Shown here piece by piece: positions 17,404 to 26,165 of a DNA stretch of 64,000 nt. The first letter of the stretch is position 1. Each line of letters opens with the position of its first letter. The DNA is taken from contig CAKPMN010000001.1 of assembly GCA_934168005.1 (NCBI GenBank), forward strand, positions 67,840-131,839, read 5' to 3'. The notes beneath the pieces were generated by a model. It saw only the letters and a list, made by a program, of their open reading frames with translations, had not been told where the DNA came from and ran no database searches. Source of the stretch: an uncultured Bacilli bacterium (GTDB taxonomy: Bacteria; Bacillota_I; Bacilli_A; RF39; UBA660). A program made the translations under genes and the position numbers.

Positions 17404-17432
17404 TTAACTAATCTTTATGATTAGTTTTTTTG
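17404..17432 (+). terminator. Intrinsic terminator after tRNA-Met
   Basis: AACTAATC/GATTAGTT stem with a five-base loop and a run of seven T. Confidence 0.8.
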
Positions 17433-17547
17433 TGTTTTAAAAAATTTTATATATTTTTAAATTTTTGAATATTTTTAAATATTAAGTCAAAATGTTTATT
17501 TAATTTAAAAAATTTGGTATACTAATTATAGTAGAGAAGTTGGTAAT

Positions 17548-18912
17548 ATGAAGTATAAATATTGGTTGATTTTTTTATTTTTTGTTTTAGCGATACTAGC
17601 TTTTATGATTTATATAAGAGTTTCTTTTCGCATAGTTGGAAAAACTAATACTACTATTACTTATTTAGAAGAATATAAGGATTTGGGAGCTAGATATAAT
17701 ATATTTTTTAAATCATTTAGTGATAAGATAACTGTTACTAATAATGTTGATACTACTAAATTAGGAGAGTATGAAGTTATATATAAAGTTAAAATATTTT
17801 CTATTACTATGAAAAAAGTTAGAAAAGTTAAAGTTATAGATAATTTAGCTCCTATAATTGTTTTTGATAGTGATGATTTAGAAAAATCAATTTGTCCTAA
17901 TAGTGACATACCGAAAGATTATAAGGCTTATGATTTATATGATAAAGATTTAACTGATAAGGTAAAAATAGAGGATACTGCTGATGGAATTATTTATTCA
18001 GTTAGTGATTCTTCTAATAATAAATATTCTGTTAAAAGAAAAATAAAAAGAGAAGATATAGAAAAGCCAACCATTGAATTAAAGGGAAGTTCTACTATGT
18101 ATTTAGGTCTTACTTCCAAATATAGTGAACCTGGGTATGTTGTTCATGATAATTGCGATTCAAATGTCGAAGTTAATGTTGATAACAATATTGATACATC
18201 AAAACCTGGGACTTATTATGTTACTTATAAAGCAAAAGATTCAAGTGGAAATGAAGAAGAAGTAAAAAGAAAAGTTATAGTTTATAAGGAAAATGGACAA
18301 GGAGTTATTTATTTAACATTTGATGATGGTCCAAGTGGATCTGGATCCACTTTAAAAATACTTAATATTTTAAAGGAAGAAAATGTAAAAGCTACATTCT
18401 TTGTAACTTGTAGTGGACCTGATAATTTAATTAAAAGAGAATATGATGAAGGTCATACAGTTGCACTTCATACTAAAACGCATAAATATAGTTATGTATA
18501 TTCATCAGTTGATAATTATTTTGAAGATTTATATTCAGTACAAAATAGGGTTTATAATATAACTGGTGTTAAAACTAACTTTATAAGATTTCCTGGTGGA
18601 AGTAATAATACTGTTAGTAATAAATATTCGAATGGCATTATGAAAACCCTAAGAGAACAAGTAGAAGAAAAAGGATTTACGTATTTTGATTGGAATGTAT
18701 CTTCAGGAGATGCTGGTGAATGTGTAACATCTAGTTGTGTATATAATAGTGTTATAAAAGGTTTATCTAAAAAAAGAGCTAACATTGTATTAATGCATGA
18801 TATTAAAATGTTTACTGCTGATGCTTTAAGGGACATAATTAAATATGGAAAAGCAAATGGATATACTTTTGAAGCAATTACATCTTCTACAACACCTGTT
18901 CATTTTGGATAA
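17548..18912 (+). CDS. Membrane-anchored polysaccharide deacetylase with Ig-like (DUF5011) domains
   Basis: A 454-residue cell-surface protein. An N-terminal membrane anchor (residues about 5-25) is followed by two Ig-like DUF5011 modules; the second contains GYVVHDNCDSNVEVNVDNNI and ends KPGTYYVTYKAKDSSGN. The C-terminal NodB domain begins IYLTFDDGPSG, with the metal-binding HTKTH motif and FIRFPGG. NodB enzymes remove acetyl groups from peptidoglycan or chitin-like sugars, so a role in cell-wall modification outside the membrane is likely. The gene is monocistronic, with a weak GTTGGTAAT ribosome site and a terminator. Confidence 0.92.
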   Translation: MKYKYWLIFLFFVLAILAFMIYIRVSFRIVGKTNTTITYLEEYKDLGARYNIFFKSFSDKITVTNNVDTTKLGEYEVIYKVKIFSITMKKVRKVKVIDNLAPIIVFDSDDLEKSICPNSDIPKDYKAYDLYDKDLTDKVKIEDTADGIIYSVSDSSNNKYSVKRKIKREDIEKPTIELKGSSTMYLGLTSKYSEPGYVVHDNCDSNVEVNVDNNIDTSKPGTYYVTYKAKDSSGNEEEVKRKVIVYKENGQGVIYLTFDDGPSGSGSTLKILNILKEENVKATFFVTCSGPDNLIKREYDEGHTVALHTKTHKYSYVYSSVDNYFEDLYSVQNRVYNITGVKTNFIRFPGGSNNTVSNKYSNGIMKTLREQVEEKGFTYFDWNVSSGDAGECVTSSCVYNSVIKGLSKKRANIVLMHDIKMFTADALRDIIKYGKANGYTFEAITSSTTPVHFG

Positions 18913-18921
18913 AAAGTTAAT

Positions 18922-18948
18922 TTAGGCTTGTTTTAAGCCTTTTTTTAA
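18922..18948 (+). terminator. Intrinsic terminator after the deacetylase gene
   Basis: AGGCTT/AAGCCT stem with a five-base loop and a run of seven T. Confidence 0.85.
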
Positions 18949-18972
18949 TGGTATACTTAAACAGGTGGTTTT

Positions 18973-19656
18973 ATGGTAGGTAATGTGATTGATTTGTTTA
19001 ACAAAAACAAGATTTTAGCAAGAGCTATGGATTTAGCTTATGTGACTAAGTATGATAGCGAATATAGGCTTGATTTTACTAGTTGGGCTAGTGAATTTGA
19101 GTTTTCTAAAATAGGTCTTTATAGTTTGTCTACTACGCTTATTATGCCAGAATTAGATATACCTGTTTATAAATCTATAGGTTTTTTAATTAATTCAGAT
19201 AAAGCTGATATAAGACATGTTTGTAAAAGTGATAGCTTATCTTCTGGAAATGAATTAAATGGAGATTTTAATGCTTTAGGTAATAATTTAAAAACAATTG
19301 ATAATCTTGTTAATTATATTAAAGAAAACAATAGTCATCTTATGAATGAAGTTAATGTTAATATAAAAAATGATGCATATGTTGGACTTTTTTATAGAAA
19401 ATGTCCTTCATTAAGAGTTTTGTCTAATGTTTTACTTGCTCAAACTTTATTAGAAAGATTATCTGGAATTAAATATCCTATATTTGAGTATGATGGTAAG
19501 AATTTGAATTATAAAGATTTCAGTGATGATTTTAAAATGGATTTCTTAAGCAAGATGTGTGAAGATAAAACATTATTTTCTCAATATATATATTATTATA
19601 TAATAGATGAGGTTTGTTTTAATTATTTAAATTATAAAAAAATAGAGGAGATTTAA
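18973..19656 (+). CDS. Hypothetical protein, 227 aa
   Basis: I do not recognise it. It looks soluble, without signal peptide or long hydrophobic segment. It begins VIDLFNKNKILARAMDLAYVT, and the middle contains a MPELDIPVYKSIGFLINSD stretch. Three or four cysteines are scattered, with no obvious metal motif. GGTGG at normal spacing precedes the ATG. It converges on the HExxH-containing gene at 19653 with a four-base overlap, sharing a terminator; there is no sign of co-regulation. Confidence 0.7.
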   Translation: MVGNVIDLFNKNKILARAMDLAYVTKYDSEYRLDFTSWASEFEFSKIGLYSLSTTLIMPELDIPVYKSIGFLINSDKADIRHVCKSDSLSSGNELNGDFNALGNNLKTIDNLVNYIKENNSHLMNEVNVNIKNDAYVGLFYRKCPSLRVLSNVLLAQTLLERLSGIKYPIFEYDGKNLNYKDFSDDFKMDFLSKMCEDKTLFSQYIYYYIIDEVCFNYLNYKKIEEI

Positions 19657-19680
19657 GATACTCCTCTTATTTTTTTTTGA
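19640..19680. terminator. Terminator between convergent genes
   Basis: AGAGGAG/CTCCTCT stem; the + strand has a strong T run after it. The hairpin covers the convergent stops and may act mainly for the + strand gene. Confidence 0.65.
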
Positions 19681-20534
19681 TATGTATTTATAACATCTCG
19701 TTCTTTTAAAGATATATTTAAATCTGTTAAAATTGTATCAATTGTTGTTTGATGATTTAGTAATTGCTTAGTATAATATGATATTTGCTCTTTATCTTGA
19801 GTATATTTTTCAAATATAGCTGTTGCATAAATATCACTTAATAAATATGTGTATGTCTGGTGTTGTTGATATTCTAAAATAAGCTTGAATCTTGGATCAT
19901 TTATTGGGACTGTTTCAAGATTTCTTAGTATTTCAACTATAGTTTTTATATGATTTATTCTGGTATTATTCATAGCATATGATATAGGTAGTTCTAATAT
20001 CTCTTCTGCTTCTTTTGCCACTATTTGTTCCATTAATATGGAAGCTAGTTCATTATAATGAATGTTTCCTAAAAAGTAAGTTGTTTCTATAGTTGTTTCA
20101 AGGTCTATTTTGTCATGCGTATACTCGTGAGCTAAACTAGGTATTATTGTATAGAAATTATAGCCCATAATTAATATTGAAACTAATTTGTTTGTTGTTC
20201 TATCTTTTTCTATTACTGTATCATATTCACTTGATAAGATTTGTTTATTTATTCTAGTTTTAGAAAAATAAGTTGTTAGTTCATCTATACTAAAATAATC
20301 TTGTAGTATTTCTTTTAAAACATCTTCAACTAATCTTCTATTTAGTCTGTCAGTATCATTTTTGAATCTTTTTACATCAGTCATTAAAACTATCTCTTTA
20401 ATTTTTTCTAAGTTTCTTTTTTGCTTTGTATATTCCATTTCTTTAAATGAAGCTTTATCTTTAACGTCACGTACTAACTGGTTGAGTTGTTCCATTCCTG
20501 ATAAATTTTGTAATAATTGATTTATATATTCCAT
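19653..20534 (-). CDS. Putative HExxH-containing metallopeptidase-like protein, 293 aa
   Basis: Not a recognised family. The sequence IIPSLAHEYTHDKIDLE contains HEYTH, an HExxH zinc motif, near residue 135, and about 30 residues later NELASILMEQIVAKEAEE offers a Glu as third ligand, as in gluzincin peptidases. There is no signal peptide or membrane span, so it would act in the cytoplasm. The rest is strongly helical and charged. GAGGTGG precedes the ATG. The motif alone does not prove activity; a structural relative of M3 or related helical peptidases is possible. A second, unrelated-looking HExxH protein is at 59409-60866. Confidence 0.6.
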   Translation of the reverse strand: MEYINQLLQNLSGMEQLNQLVRDVKDKASFKEMEYTKQKRNLEKIKEIVLMTDVKRFKNDTDRLNRRLVEDVLKEILQDYFSIDELTTYFSKTRINKQILSSEYDTVIEKDRTTNKLVSILIMGYNFYTIIPSLAHEYTHDKIDLETTIETTYFLGNIHYNELASILMEQIVAKEAEEILELPISYAMNNTRINHIKTIVEILRNLETVPINDPRFKLILEYQQHQTYTYLLSDIYATAIFEKYTQDKEQISYYTKQLLNHQTTIDTILTDLNISLKERDVINTYQKKIRGVS

Positions 20535-20629
20535 TATTCCACCTCGATGGCGTATTATATCATATTATCGTTAATTTGACAAACATATGTTTTTCTGCTA
20601 GAATAACGCTCAATAAAGGGGGAGATAGT

Positions 20630-21379
20630 ATGGAAAATACTCAAAACAAGGAATTATCAACAGTTGAGATTATTAATCAATTAGTTAATTCTAAATATAA
20701 GCTTGTAAATGGAAGAATGGTAAAGGTAGCTTCTGCTCCAGTTCAAGAATCAGAAGTTTCTTCAAAATCTGATGATAGTAAAATAGTAAAAAAAGAGTTA
20801 AACCGTGATACTAAAGATATGATTTCAGATTTAATTAATATTAAAATAAATGTTGAAAGTCAATGCAAAGTTTATTTAAATAAGGTGCCAAATTCTAGAA
20901 AAAAAGTAATAGGTTTGGCTGATATTGATAATGTTAAAAATGATTTTTGGTTTAATTATGACTCTGATGTATTTGATTTAATGGTATCGCTAAAGAGAGT
21001 TAACGAAATTATTAAAAGACAAAATCCAAAATATGATGTTGGAAAATTTGTTGATTTAAAGAATAGATTAATTTTAAAAATTAAACAACAACTTTTAAGA
21101 GATATCAATAATCTAAATGAAAGAATAGATTATAGTTTTAAGTTATTTTCAACAGCTTCTTTTGACCAAAAAACAGACTATTTGATAACAAATGATCTTG
21201 TTTCTTATTATGAATATATTACTTATACATATAATACAATAACTAAAGAATTAGATAAAGCATCTAGGGTTTTATTAAAACAATCTTATAGTATGTTAAA
21301 GGGTAAAGTTTTAAATTATTTAAGATATAAAGGAAAAGCAAATGAATGCTTATTTCCAACACAATATGTAAAGCACTAA
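20630..21379 (+). CDS. Hypothetical protein, 249 aa
   Basis: I do not recognise this protein. The first 60 residues are polar and low in complexity, with a KLVNGRMVKV stretch. The remainder is predicted helical and charged, with no signal peptide or membrane span. The start is placed at ATG 20630, after GGGGGAG at ideal spacing; the longer open frame from 20576 has no ribosome site. It is a single-gene unit ended by a hairpin and lies divergent from the HExxH gene upstream. Confidence 0.7.
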   Translation: MENTQNKELSTVEIINQLVNSKYKLVNGRMVKVASAPVQESEVSSKSDDSKIVKKELNRDTKDMISDLINIKINVESQCKVYLNKVPNSRKKVIGLADIDNVKNDFWFNYDSDVFDLMVSLKRVNEIIKRQNPKYDVGKFVDLKNRLILKIKQQLLRDINNLNERIDYSFKLFSTASFDQKTDYLITNDLVSYYEYITYTYNTITKELDKASRVLLKQSYSMLKGKVLNYLRYKGKANECLFPTQYVKH

Positions 21380-21392
21380 TGTGCTTTTTTAT
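21369..21392 (+). terminator. Intrinsic terminator
   Basis: AAAGCAC/GTGCTTT stem with a TAAT loop and a run of T; it overlaps the stop of the unknown gene. Confidence 0.8.
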
Positions 21393-21452
21393 TTGCATTT
21401 TTAAGTGTTTTATTATATACTTTTACTAGTTATAATAGAAGAGAGTGGTTGT

Positions 21453-22799
21453 ATGTTTGATGAAAATAATTTAGATGTTAGAGTACCTATTATAGATGGA
21501 TCTTATTCTATAAAAAGAGATGATGATAAATGTATTTTGTGTGGCAATTGTAGAAGTGTATGCAAATACAATCAGGGTGTATATGGACATTATGATATCA
21601 ATGAAGAATGTGTTTGTATTGACTGTGGCCAATGTAGTAATGTTTGCCCAACATCTGCAATAACTGAAGTTATGGACTACATAAAAGTAAAAGCATTACT
21701 TAAAAGTCATTCTAAAATAATTGTATTTCAAACTGCTCCTGCTGTTAGGGTTTCTTTAGGAGAAGAATTTGGCTTAGAAAAAGGTAGTTTTGTTCAAGGA
21801 AAAATGGTTAGTTTATTAAAAAAATTAGGTGCTGATTATGTATTTGATACTGCATTTGGTGCTGATTTAACAGTTATGGAAGAGGCAAATGAACTTGTAT
21901 ATAGAATTCAAAACAACTTAACACTACCAATGTTTACTTCTTGCTGTCCTTCTTGGGTTAAATTTGTGGAAACTTTTTATCCTAACTATATTCCTAATCT
22001 ATCAAGTTGTAAAAGCCCTATATTAATGGAAGGAGCAATTATAAAAAAATATTTTGCTTCTATTAAAAACATTAATCCTAAAGATATTATAAATGTAGCT
22101 GTTACTCCATGTACTTCTAAAAAAGCAGAAATTAAAAGAGAAGAATTATGCAACAAAAGTGATAGTTCTATAAGAGATGTTGATTATGTTATTACTACTC
22201 GTGAACTTGCTTTATTTGCAAGAGAAGAGAATATAGATTTTAATTCCTTATCTGATCAAGAATATGATTCTATTTTAGGAGAAGCAAGTGGCGCTGGAAT
22301 AATATTTGGAAGTACTGGCGGTGTGATGGAAGCAAGTATTAGAACTGCTCACTTTTATATTACTGGTAAACCTCTTAGTGATATTAATTTTACTCCTGTT
22401 AGAGGTTTTGAGGGTATTAGAGAATCATCTATAAAGATTGGAGATTATGATTTAAATGTGGCTGTTGTTAATGGGACAGAGAATGCTAGAAAATTTATTG
22501 AAATGATGGATAATACATCAAAACATTATGACTTTGTTGAAGTAATGGCTTGTATTGGAGGTTGTATAGCAGGAGGTGGACAACCTAGAGTAGATGGTGG
22601 TATACTAGAGTTATCCCAAAAATTAAGAAGCAAAGCATTATATGATAGGGATTCTGCTTTGAAGAGACGTAATAGTTATGAAAATAGTGAAATAAAAAAA
22701 TTATATGACACATTTTTAGGAGAAGCTGGAAGTGATATTGCTTCTTCGATGTTACATACTTCATATAAGAAAAGATTTTTAAAGAAGGGTGATAATTAA
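21453..22799 (+). CDS. [FeFe] hydrogenase, monomeric
   Basis: A 449-residue iron-only hydrogenase with an N-terminal bacterial ferredoxin domain. Two [4Fe-4S] motifs are at Cys27/30/33/37 and Cys55/58/61/65. The H-cluster domain carries TSCCPSW (residues 162-168), TPCTSKKAE (Cys220) and VMACIGGCIAGGGQP (Cys367 and Cys371), so all four cluster cysteines and the proton-transfer Cys are present. It would evolve or take up H2 using ferredoxin in the cytoplasm, fitting fermentative anaerobic growth. The maturases HydE/F/G are not in this window. The short build resembles group B enzymes. GAGAGTGGTTGT precedes the ATG at 21453. Confidence 0.93.
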   Translation: MFDENNLDVRVPIIDGSYSIKRDDDKCILCGNCRSVCKYNQGVYGHYDINEECVCIDCGQCSNVCPTSAITEVMDYIKVKALLKSHSKIIVFQTAPAVRVSLGEEFGLEKGSFVQGKMVSLLKKLGADYVFDTAFGADLTVMEEANELVYRIQNNLTLPMFTSCCPSWVKFVETFYPNYIPNLSSCKSPILMEGAIIKKYFASIKNINPKDIINVAVTPCTSKKAEIKREELCNKSDSSIRDVDYVITTRELALFAREENIDFNSLSDQEYDSILGEASGAGIIFGSTGGVMEASIRTAHFYITGKPLSDINFTPVRGFEGIRESSIKIGDYDLNVAVVNGTENARKFIEMMDNTSKHYDFVEVMACIGGCIAGGGQPRVDGGILELSQKLRSKALYDRDSALKRRNSYENSEIKKLYDTFLGEAGSDIASSMLHTSYKKRFLKKGDN

Positions 22800-22999
22800 T
22801 GAAAAAAACTTCTATATTTAAAACAACAGTTATTGCTACAATAGGTGTTGCTACAGGCTATGTATTATATTCTTTGAATAAAAAATATAAAGCAAAAAGA
22901 ATTGCAAAAGAAGTGACAGATTATATTGAAAGAGAATCTGACAAGGGATATGAAAAGGAAAGAGAATATATTTATTTAGGAAGTATAAAGAAAAAATAG
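22799..22999 (+). CDS. Small membrane protein downstream of the hydrogenase, 66 aa
   Basis: One N-terminal membrane span (TTVIATIGVATGYVLYSL) followed by a basic and then highly charged cytoplasmic tail, a layout like YtxH-type proteins, but I cannot assign a family. The ATG overlaps the hydrogenase stop (TAATG), so the two are co-translated. A long hairpin overlaps its end. Confidence 0.7.
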   Translation: MKKTSIFKTTVIATIGVATGYVLYSLNKKYKAKRIAKEVTDYIERESDKGYEKEREYIYLGSIKKK

Positions 23000-23020
23000 T
23001 TTAATTTAAACTATTTTTTA
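22991..23020. terminator. Terminator between the hydrogenase unit and sigG
   Basis: AAAAAATAGTTTA and TAAACTATTTTTT form a symmetrical stem that can act on both strands for the convergent transcripts. Confidence 0.8.
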
Positions 23021-23794
23021 ATTTATCATTTTTTTAATTTTATCTAAACCAGATTTTTCTAATCTGGATATTTGTGCTTGTGATATACCTATTTCATCAG
23101 CTAATTCAAGTTGTGTTTTGCCATTAAAATATCTAGATAGTATTATATATTTTTCCTTTTCTTTTAGGTTATTAATCGCATCTTTTAATAATATATGATT
23201 ATCTATTTTTGAGCTAGTGTTTTTCTTATCATCTAGTTGATCTTCTAGATAAATTGTATCTCCACCATCATTATATATAGGTTCTTGCATACTTATTGTT
23301 TCCTTTGTTGAATCAAGAGCAATTCCAACATCTAAAGGATCTATATTTAAGTAGGTAGCTATTTCATCTATTGTTGGTTCTTTTCCTAGTGTTTTAATTA
23401 ATTCTTCTTTTGCTTTCAATGCCTTATATGCAGTATCTTTTATACTTCTTGATATTCTAATTGATGATGAATCTCTTAAAAATCTTCTAATTTCTCCTAA
23501 TATCATTGGTACTGCGTATGTTGAAAACTTTACATCATGCGATAGATCAAAATTATCAATAGCTTTAATTAATCCAATGCAACCAACCTGAAATAAATCA
23601 TCCATATTTTCATATCTATTTGTATATCCTTTTAATATTGATAAGATGAGTTTTAAATTACCATTTATTAATTCTTCTTTCGCTTCTTCATCATTATTTT
23701 TTAATCTTTCAAACAATACTTTCATTTCATCGTTTGTTAAAACTTTAATATTCGCAGTATTCACGCCACAAATTTCTACTTTATGACGTGCCAT
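23018..23794 (-). CDS. sigG: RNA polymerase sporulation sigma factor SigG
   Basis: Late forespore-specific sigma factor of 258 residues. It begins RHKVEICGVNTANIKVL, a SigG hallmark, followed by region 2 (MDDLFQVGCIGLIKAIDNFD, then FSTYAVPMILGEIRRFLRD), region 3 and region 4 with LADEIGISQAQISRLE. Its presence with gpr, spoIIM and ylbJ shows that the organism encodes endospore formation. sigE and spoIIGA, usually upstream, are not here. Instead it is divergent from a YlmC/YmxH-like gene, also a known SigG neighbour. An AGGAGA site lies before the ATG. Confidence 0.96.
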   Translation of the reverse strand: MARHKVEICGVNTANIKVLTNDEMKVLFERLKNNDEEAKEELINGNLKLILSILKGYTNRYENMDDLFQVGCIGLIKAIDNFDLSHDVKFSTYAVPMILGEIRRFLRDSSSIRISRSIKDTAYKALKAKEELIKTLGKEPTIDEIATYLNIDPLDVGIALDSTKETISMQEPIYNDGGDTIYLEDQLDDKKNTSSKIDNHILLKDAINNLKEKEKYIILSRYFNGKTQLELADEIGISQAQISRLEKSGLDKIKKMIN

Positions 23795-23812
23795 ATATTC
23801 TCCTTTCTATCT

Positions 23813-23841
23813 TATATTGTTTTAAATTAGGGAAAATATTC
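23813..23841 (-). promoter_or_regulatory. Candidate SigF/SigG-type promoter for sigG
   Basis: Reading leftward, GAATA (23841-23837), a 17-base gap and CAATATA (23819-23813) resemble the GMATA / CATWWTA consensus of forespore sigma factors. Five of seven -10 positions agree. It fits autoregulation of sigG, but the 5' UTR would be very short. Confidence 0.3.
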
Positions 23842-23874
23842 AAAAATTTATCATAGACTTAAATAGGTGGTTTT

Positions 23875-24105
23875 ATGCATTTATCTGATTTACAGAGCAA
23901 AGATATAATAAGTGTTATTGATGGGAAAAAAGTTGGTAATATAATAGATGTTATTGTAAATAATAATGGTACACTTGAGTCTTTTATTGTCCAAAAGGGT
24001 AAGGTTTTGTCTTCTTTTTTACCTATGAGAGAAGAATATAAAATAAGATGGGATCAAATTAAAAAAATAGGAGAAGATGTTATTTTGGTTGATACTTCTT
24101 CTTGA
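23875..24105 (+). CDS. YlmC/YmxH family sporulation protein (PRC-barrel)
   Basis: A 76-residue PRC-barrel protein. It begins LSDLQSKDIISVIDGKKVGN, the YlmC/YmxH signature, and ends with a KIRWDQIKKIGEDVILVD motif. The family is tied to sporulation in Bacillus and clostridia, with no biochemical role known. It is divergent from sigG, supporting the assignment. GGTGG precedes the ATG. Confidence 0.88.
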   Translation: MHLSDLQSKDIISVIDGKKVGNIIDVIVNNNGTLESFIVQKGKVLSSFLPMREEYKIRWDQIKKIGEDVILVDTSS

Positions 24106-24137
24106 TTTATGATAAACTAAATTAGAGGTGATACTAA

Positions 24138-25142
24138 TTGAAAGTTTTATTATATACAGAAGGATTAAAAGCAATTGGTAAAAGTGGACTTGGAAAAGCT
24201 GTAAGTCATCAAATTAAAGCTTTAGAAGATAATAATATTCCTTATACACTTGATCCTAAAGATAAAGATTATGATATTGTTCATATAAATTTTTATGGAT
24301 TAAAATCCTATTTTTTGGCTAAAAAAGCAAAAAAGATGGGGAAAAAGGTTGTATATCATGCTCATTCTACAGAGGAAGATTTTAGAAATTCATTTATTTT
24401 TTCAAATCTTGTTTCTCCTTTATTTAAAAAGTGGATTTGCAAGTGTTATAGACTTGGAGATCATATAATTACACCAACAGAATATTCTAAAAAGATACTT
24501 CTTGGATATAATTTAGACAGGCCTATTACAGCTATTTCAAATGGTATTGATATGAATTTCTTTACTCATAGTAATACTGATGGAAAGAAGTTTAGAGAAA
24601 CTTATGGTTTTACTGATAATGATAAAGTAGTTATTGGAATTGGTTTATATTTAGAAAGAAAAGGTATTCTAACATTTGTTAATATGGCTTTAGCTAATCC
24701 TGACTATAAATTTATTTGGTTCGGACATTCTCCTTTAGCTTTTTCTCCTAAAAAAGTTAAGAAAGCAGTTAGAACTAAGTTAGATAATTTGACTTTTGCT
24801 GGGTATGTTGAAAGAGATATGATTCATTCTGCTTTTTCTGGATGTGATTGTTATGTCTTTCCAACTTTAGAGGAAACTGAAGGTATTCCAATTCTTGAAG
24901 GTTTAAGTGAAAAATCTAATATAATAGTTCGTGATATTCCTATATTTGATTTTTTAACAGATGGTGTAGATGTTTATAAAGCTTCTAATGACTTAGAATT
25001 TTCAAATAAGCTTAGAGACTTATTATCTGGTAATATTCCATCTTTAAAAGGTAACGGCTATGAAAAGGTAAAAGAAATGGAAATAAAAACTGTTGGTAAA
25101 AAATTAATTTCTGTATATGAAGAGGTATTAAGTGAAAAATAA
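24138..25142 (+). CDS. Glycosyltransferase family 4 protein
   Basis: A GT-B glycosyltransferase of 334 residues. The N-terminal domain has KSGLGKAVSHQIKALE and HINFYGLKSY, and the C-terminal nucleotide-sugar domain holds YVFPTLEETEGIPILEGL with the E-x7-E motif of GT4. It resembles 1,2-diacylglycerol 3-alpha-glucosyltransferases in Bacillota, which make the first glycolipid step, but the acceptor is not proven. The start is a TTG with GAGGTG at good spacing. It overlaps the following ApbE-like gene by 11 bases, forming a likely operon. Confidence 0.85.
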   Translation: MKVLLYTEGLKAIGKSGLGKAVSHQIKALEDNNIPYTLDPKDKDYDIVHINFYGLKSYFLAKKAKKMGKKVVYHAHSTEEDFRNSFIFSNLVSPLFKKWICKCYRLGDHIITPTEYSKKILLGYNLDRPITAISNGIDMNFFTHSNTDGKKFRETYGFTDNDKVVIGIGLYLERKGILTFVNMALANPDYKFIWFGHSPLAFSPKKVKKAVRTKLDNLTFAGYVERDMIHSAFSGCDCYVFPTLEETEGIPILEGLSEKSNIIVRDIPIFDFLTDGVDVYKASNDLEFSNKLRDLLSGNIPSLKGNGYEKVKEMEIKTVGKKLISVYEEVLSEK

Positions 25143-26109
25143 AGTTTCTATATTATTTTTTCTTGTATTGGCGCTTGTTTCTAGTTATTTAATATATAAT
25201 CTTAATGTTAGCTATAAAGAATATACAGATAAATTTTATTATTTAGATAATTTTATTTATGTTAAAATTTATACTAATGATTCTGATGCTTCTAAATACT
25301 TAGAGGAAGTTAAAAAAATATATAAAAAATATAGCGAATTAATTAATTTGGAGAATGGTTTTCCTGGAAGTAAAAATGCCTATTATATCTGTAATAACAA
25401 AGAATATAGTGATTATTTAAAATTAGATAGTAAGTTGTATGATTTAATTAATACATCAATTACTTATATGTCTGATACTGATTTTGATATAAGATATGGT
25501 TCTTTAAGGTTAGAGATGCTATATTCTTTAGAAAAGGGTGCTGTTCCAGAATTTAGGGACATAAAACTAAATGATATCATACTAAGTAATGACTCTATAC
25601 TAAACAATCATAATTGTTTTGATTTTTCTAACATTATTCATGGATATACAAATAATTTAGTTAAGAAATATTTAGAAAGTGTTGGAGTTAATAGATTTAT
25701 TATAGATAATGGTGGTGTTGTAACACTTGGAAAATACTATTTAGAAAATGGTAAATATACTGTCGGACTTGAGAATCCAAATATAGAAAATGATGTCTTT
25801 TTAACAATAACTATGAATAATAAGACAGTTTCTTCTAAAGGTAGTATTGGTTCAAGTTATTTTATAAATGATAAAAGATATTCTAAATTTATTGATTTTA
25901 AAAATAAGAAATTAGAAAATAATGTTTTATCTGTTTCTGTTATTTCATCTGATCCTATTAAAGCTGAGGTTTATTCTAGTATTTTGATTAATATGAATGT
26001 AGAAGAAGCTTTAGATCTTGTTAATAAAACAGATGATATGGAAGCAATATTTTATATATCTAATACAGAACAGATTTTGTCAGATGGTTTTAACACTTAC
26101 ATAAAGTAA
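25132..26109 (+). CDS. ApbE-like protein (FAD:protein FMN transferase family, divergent)
   Basis: A 325-residue protein with an N-terminal membrane anchor (residues about 5-25). It resembles ApbE in layout: TDFDIRYGSLRL, then FDFSNIIHGYTNNLVKKYLE (the DLGGIAKGYA region) and RFIIDNGGVVTLGKY (the NLGGN region), followed by YTVGLENP. The family attaches FMN to Thr in flavoproteins such as Rnf/Nqr. Here several motif residues differ (the Lys of AKGYA is His, and Gly-Gly is Ser-Asn), so activity is uncertain. GTG start, overlapping the glycosyltransferase gene. Confidence 0.6.
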   Translation: MKNKVSILFFLVLALVSSYLIYNLNVSYKEYTDKFYYLDNFIYVKIYTNDSDASKYLEEVKKIYKKYSELINLENGFPGSKNAYYICNNKEYSDYLKLDSKLYDLINTSITYMSDTDFDIRYGSLRLEMLYSLEKGAVPEFRDIKLNDIILSNDSILNNHNCFDFSNIIHGYTNNLVKKYLESVGVNRFIIDNGGVVTLGKYYLENGKYTVGLENPNIENDVFLTITMNNKTVSSKGSIGSSYFINDKRYSKFIDFKNKKLENNVLSVSVISSDPIKAEVYSSILINMNVEEALDLVNKTDDMEAIFYISNTEQILSDGFNTYIK

Positions 26110-26119
26110 GTGTTTTTTT
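26091..26119 (+). terminator. Intrinsic terminator after the GT4/ApbE unit
   Basis: AACACTTAC pairs with GTAAGTGTT around a five-base loop, followed by a T run. Confidence 0.85.
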
Positions 26120-26165
26120 CACAAATTTTTCATATTTATGTTATATTATTATTAAGAGGTGACGT

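Noticed and set aside
22546..22590. Ile in the hydrogenase ACIGGC motif and Ser in TSCCPSW
   Set aside because: These positions vary between hydrogenase groups; all cluster cysteines are present.
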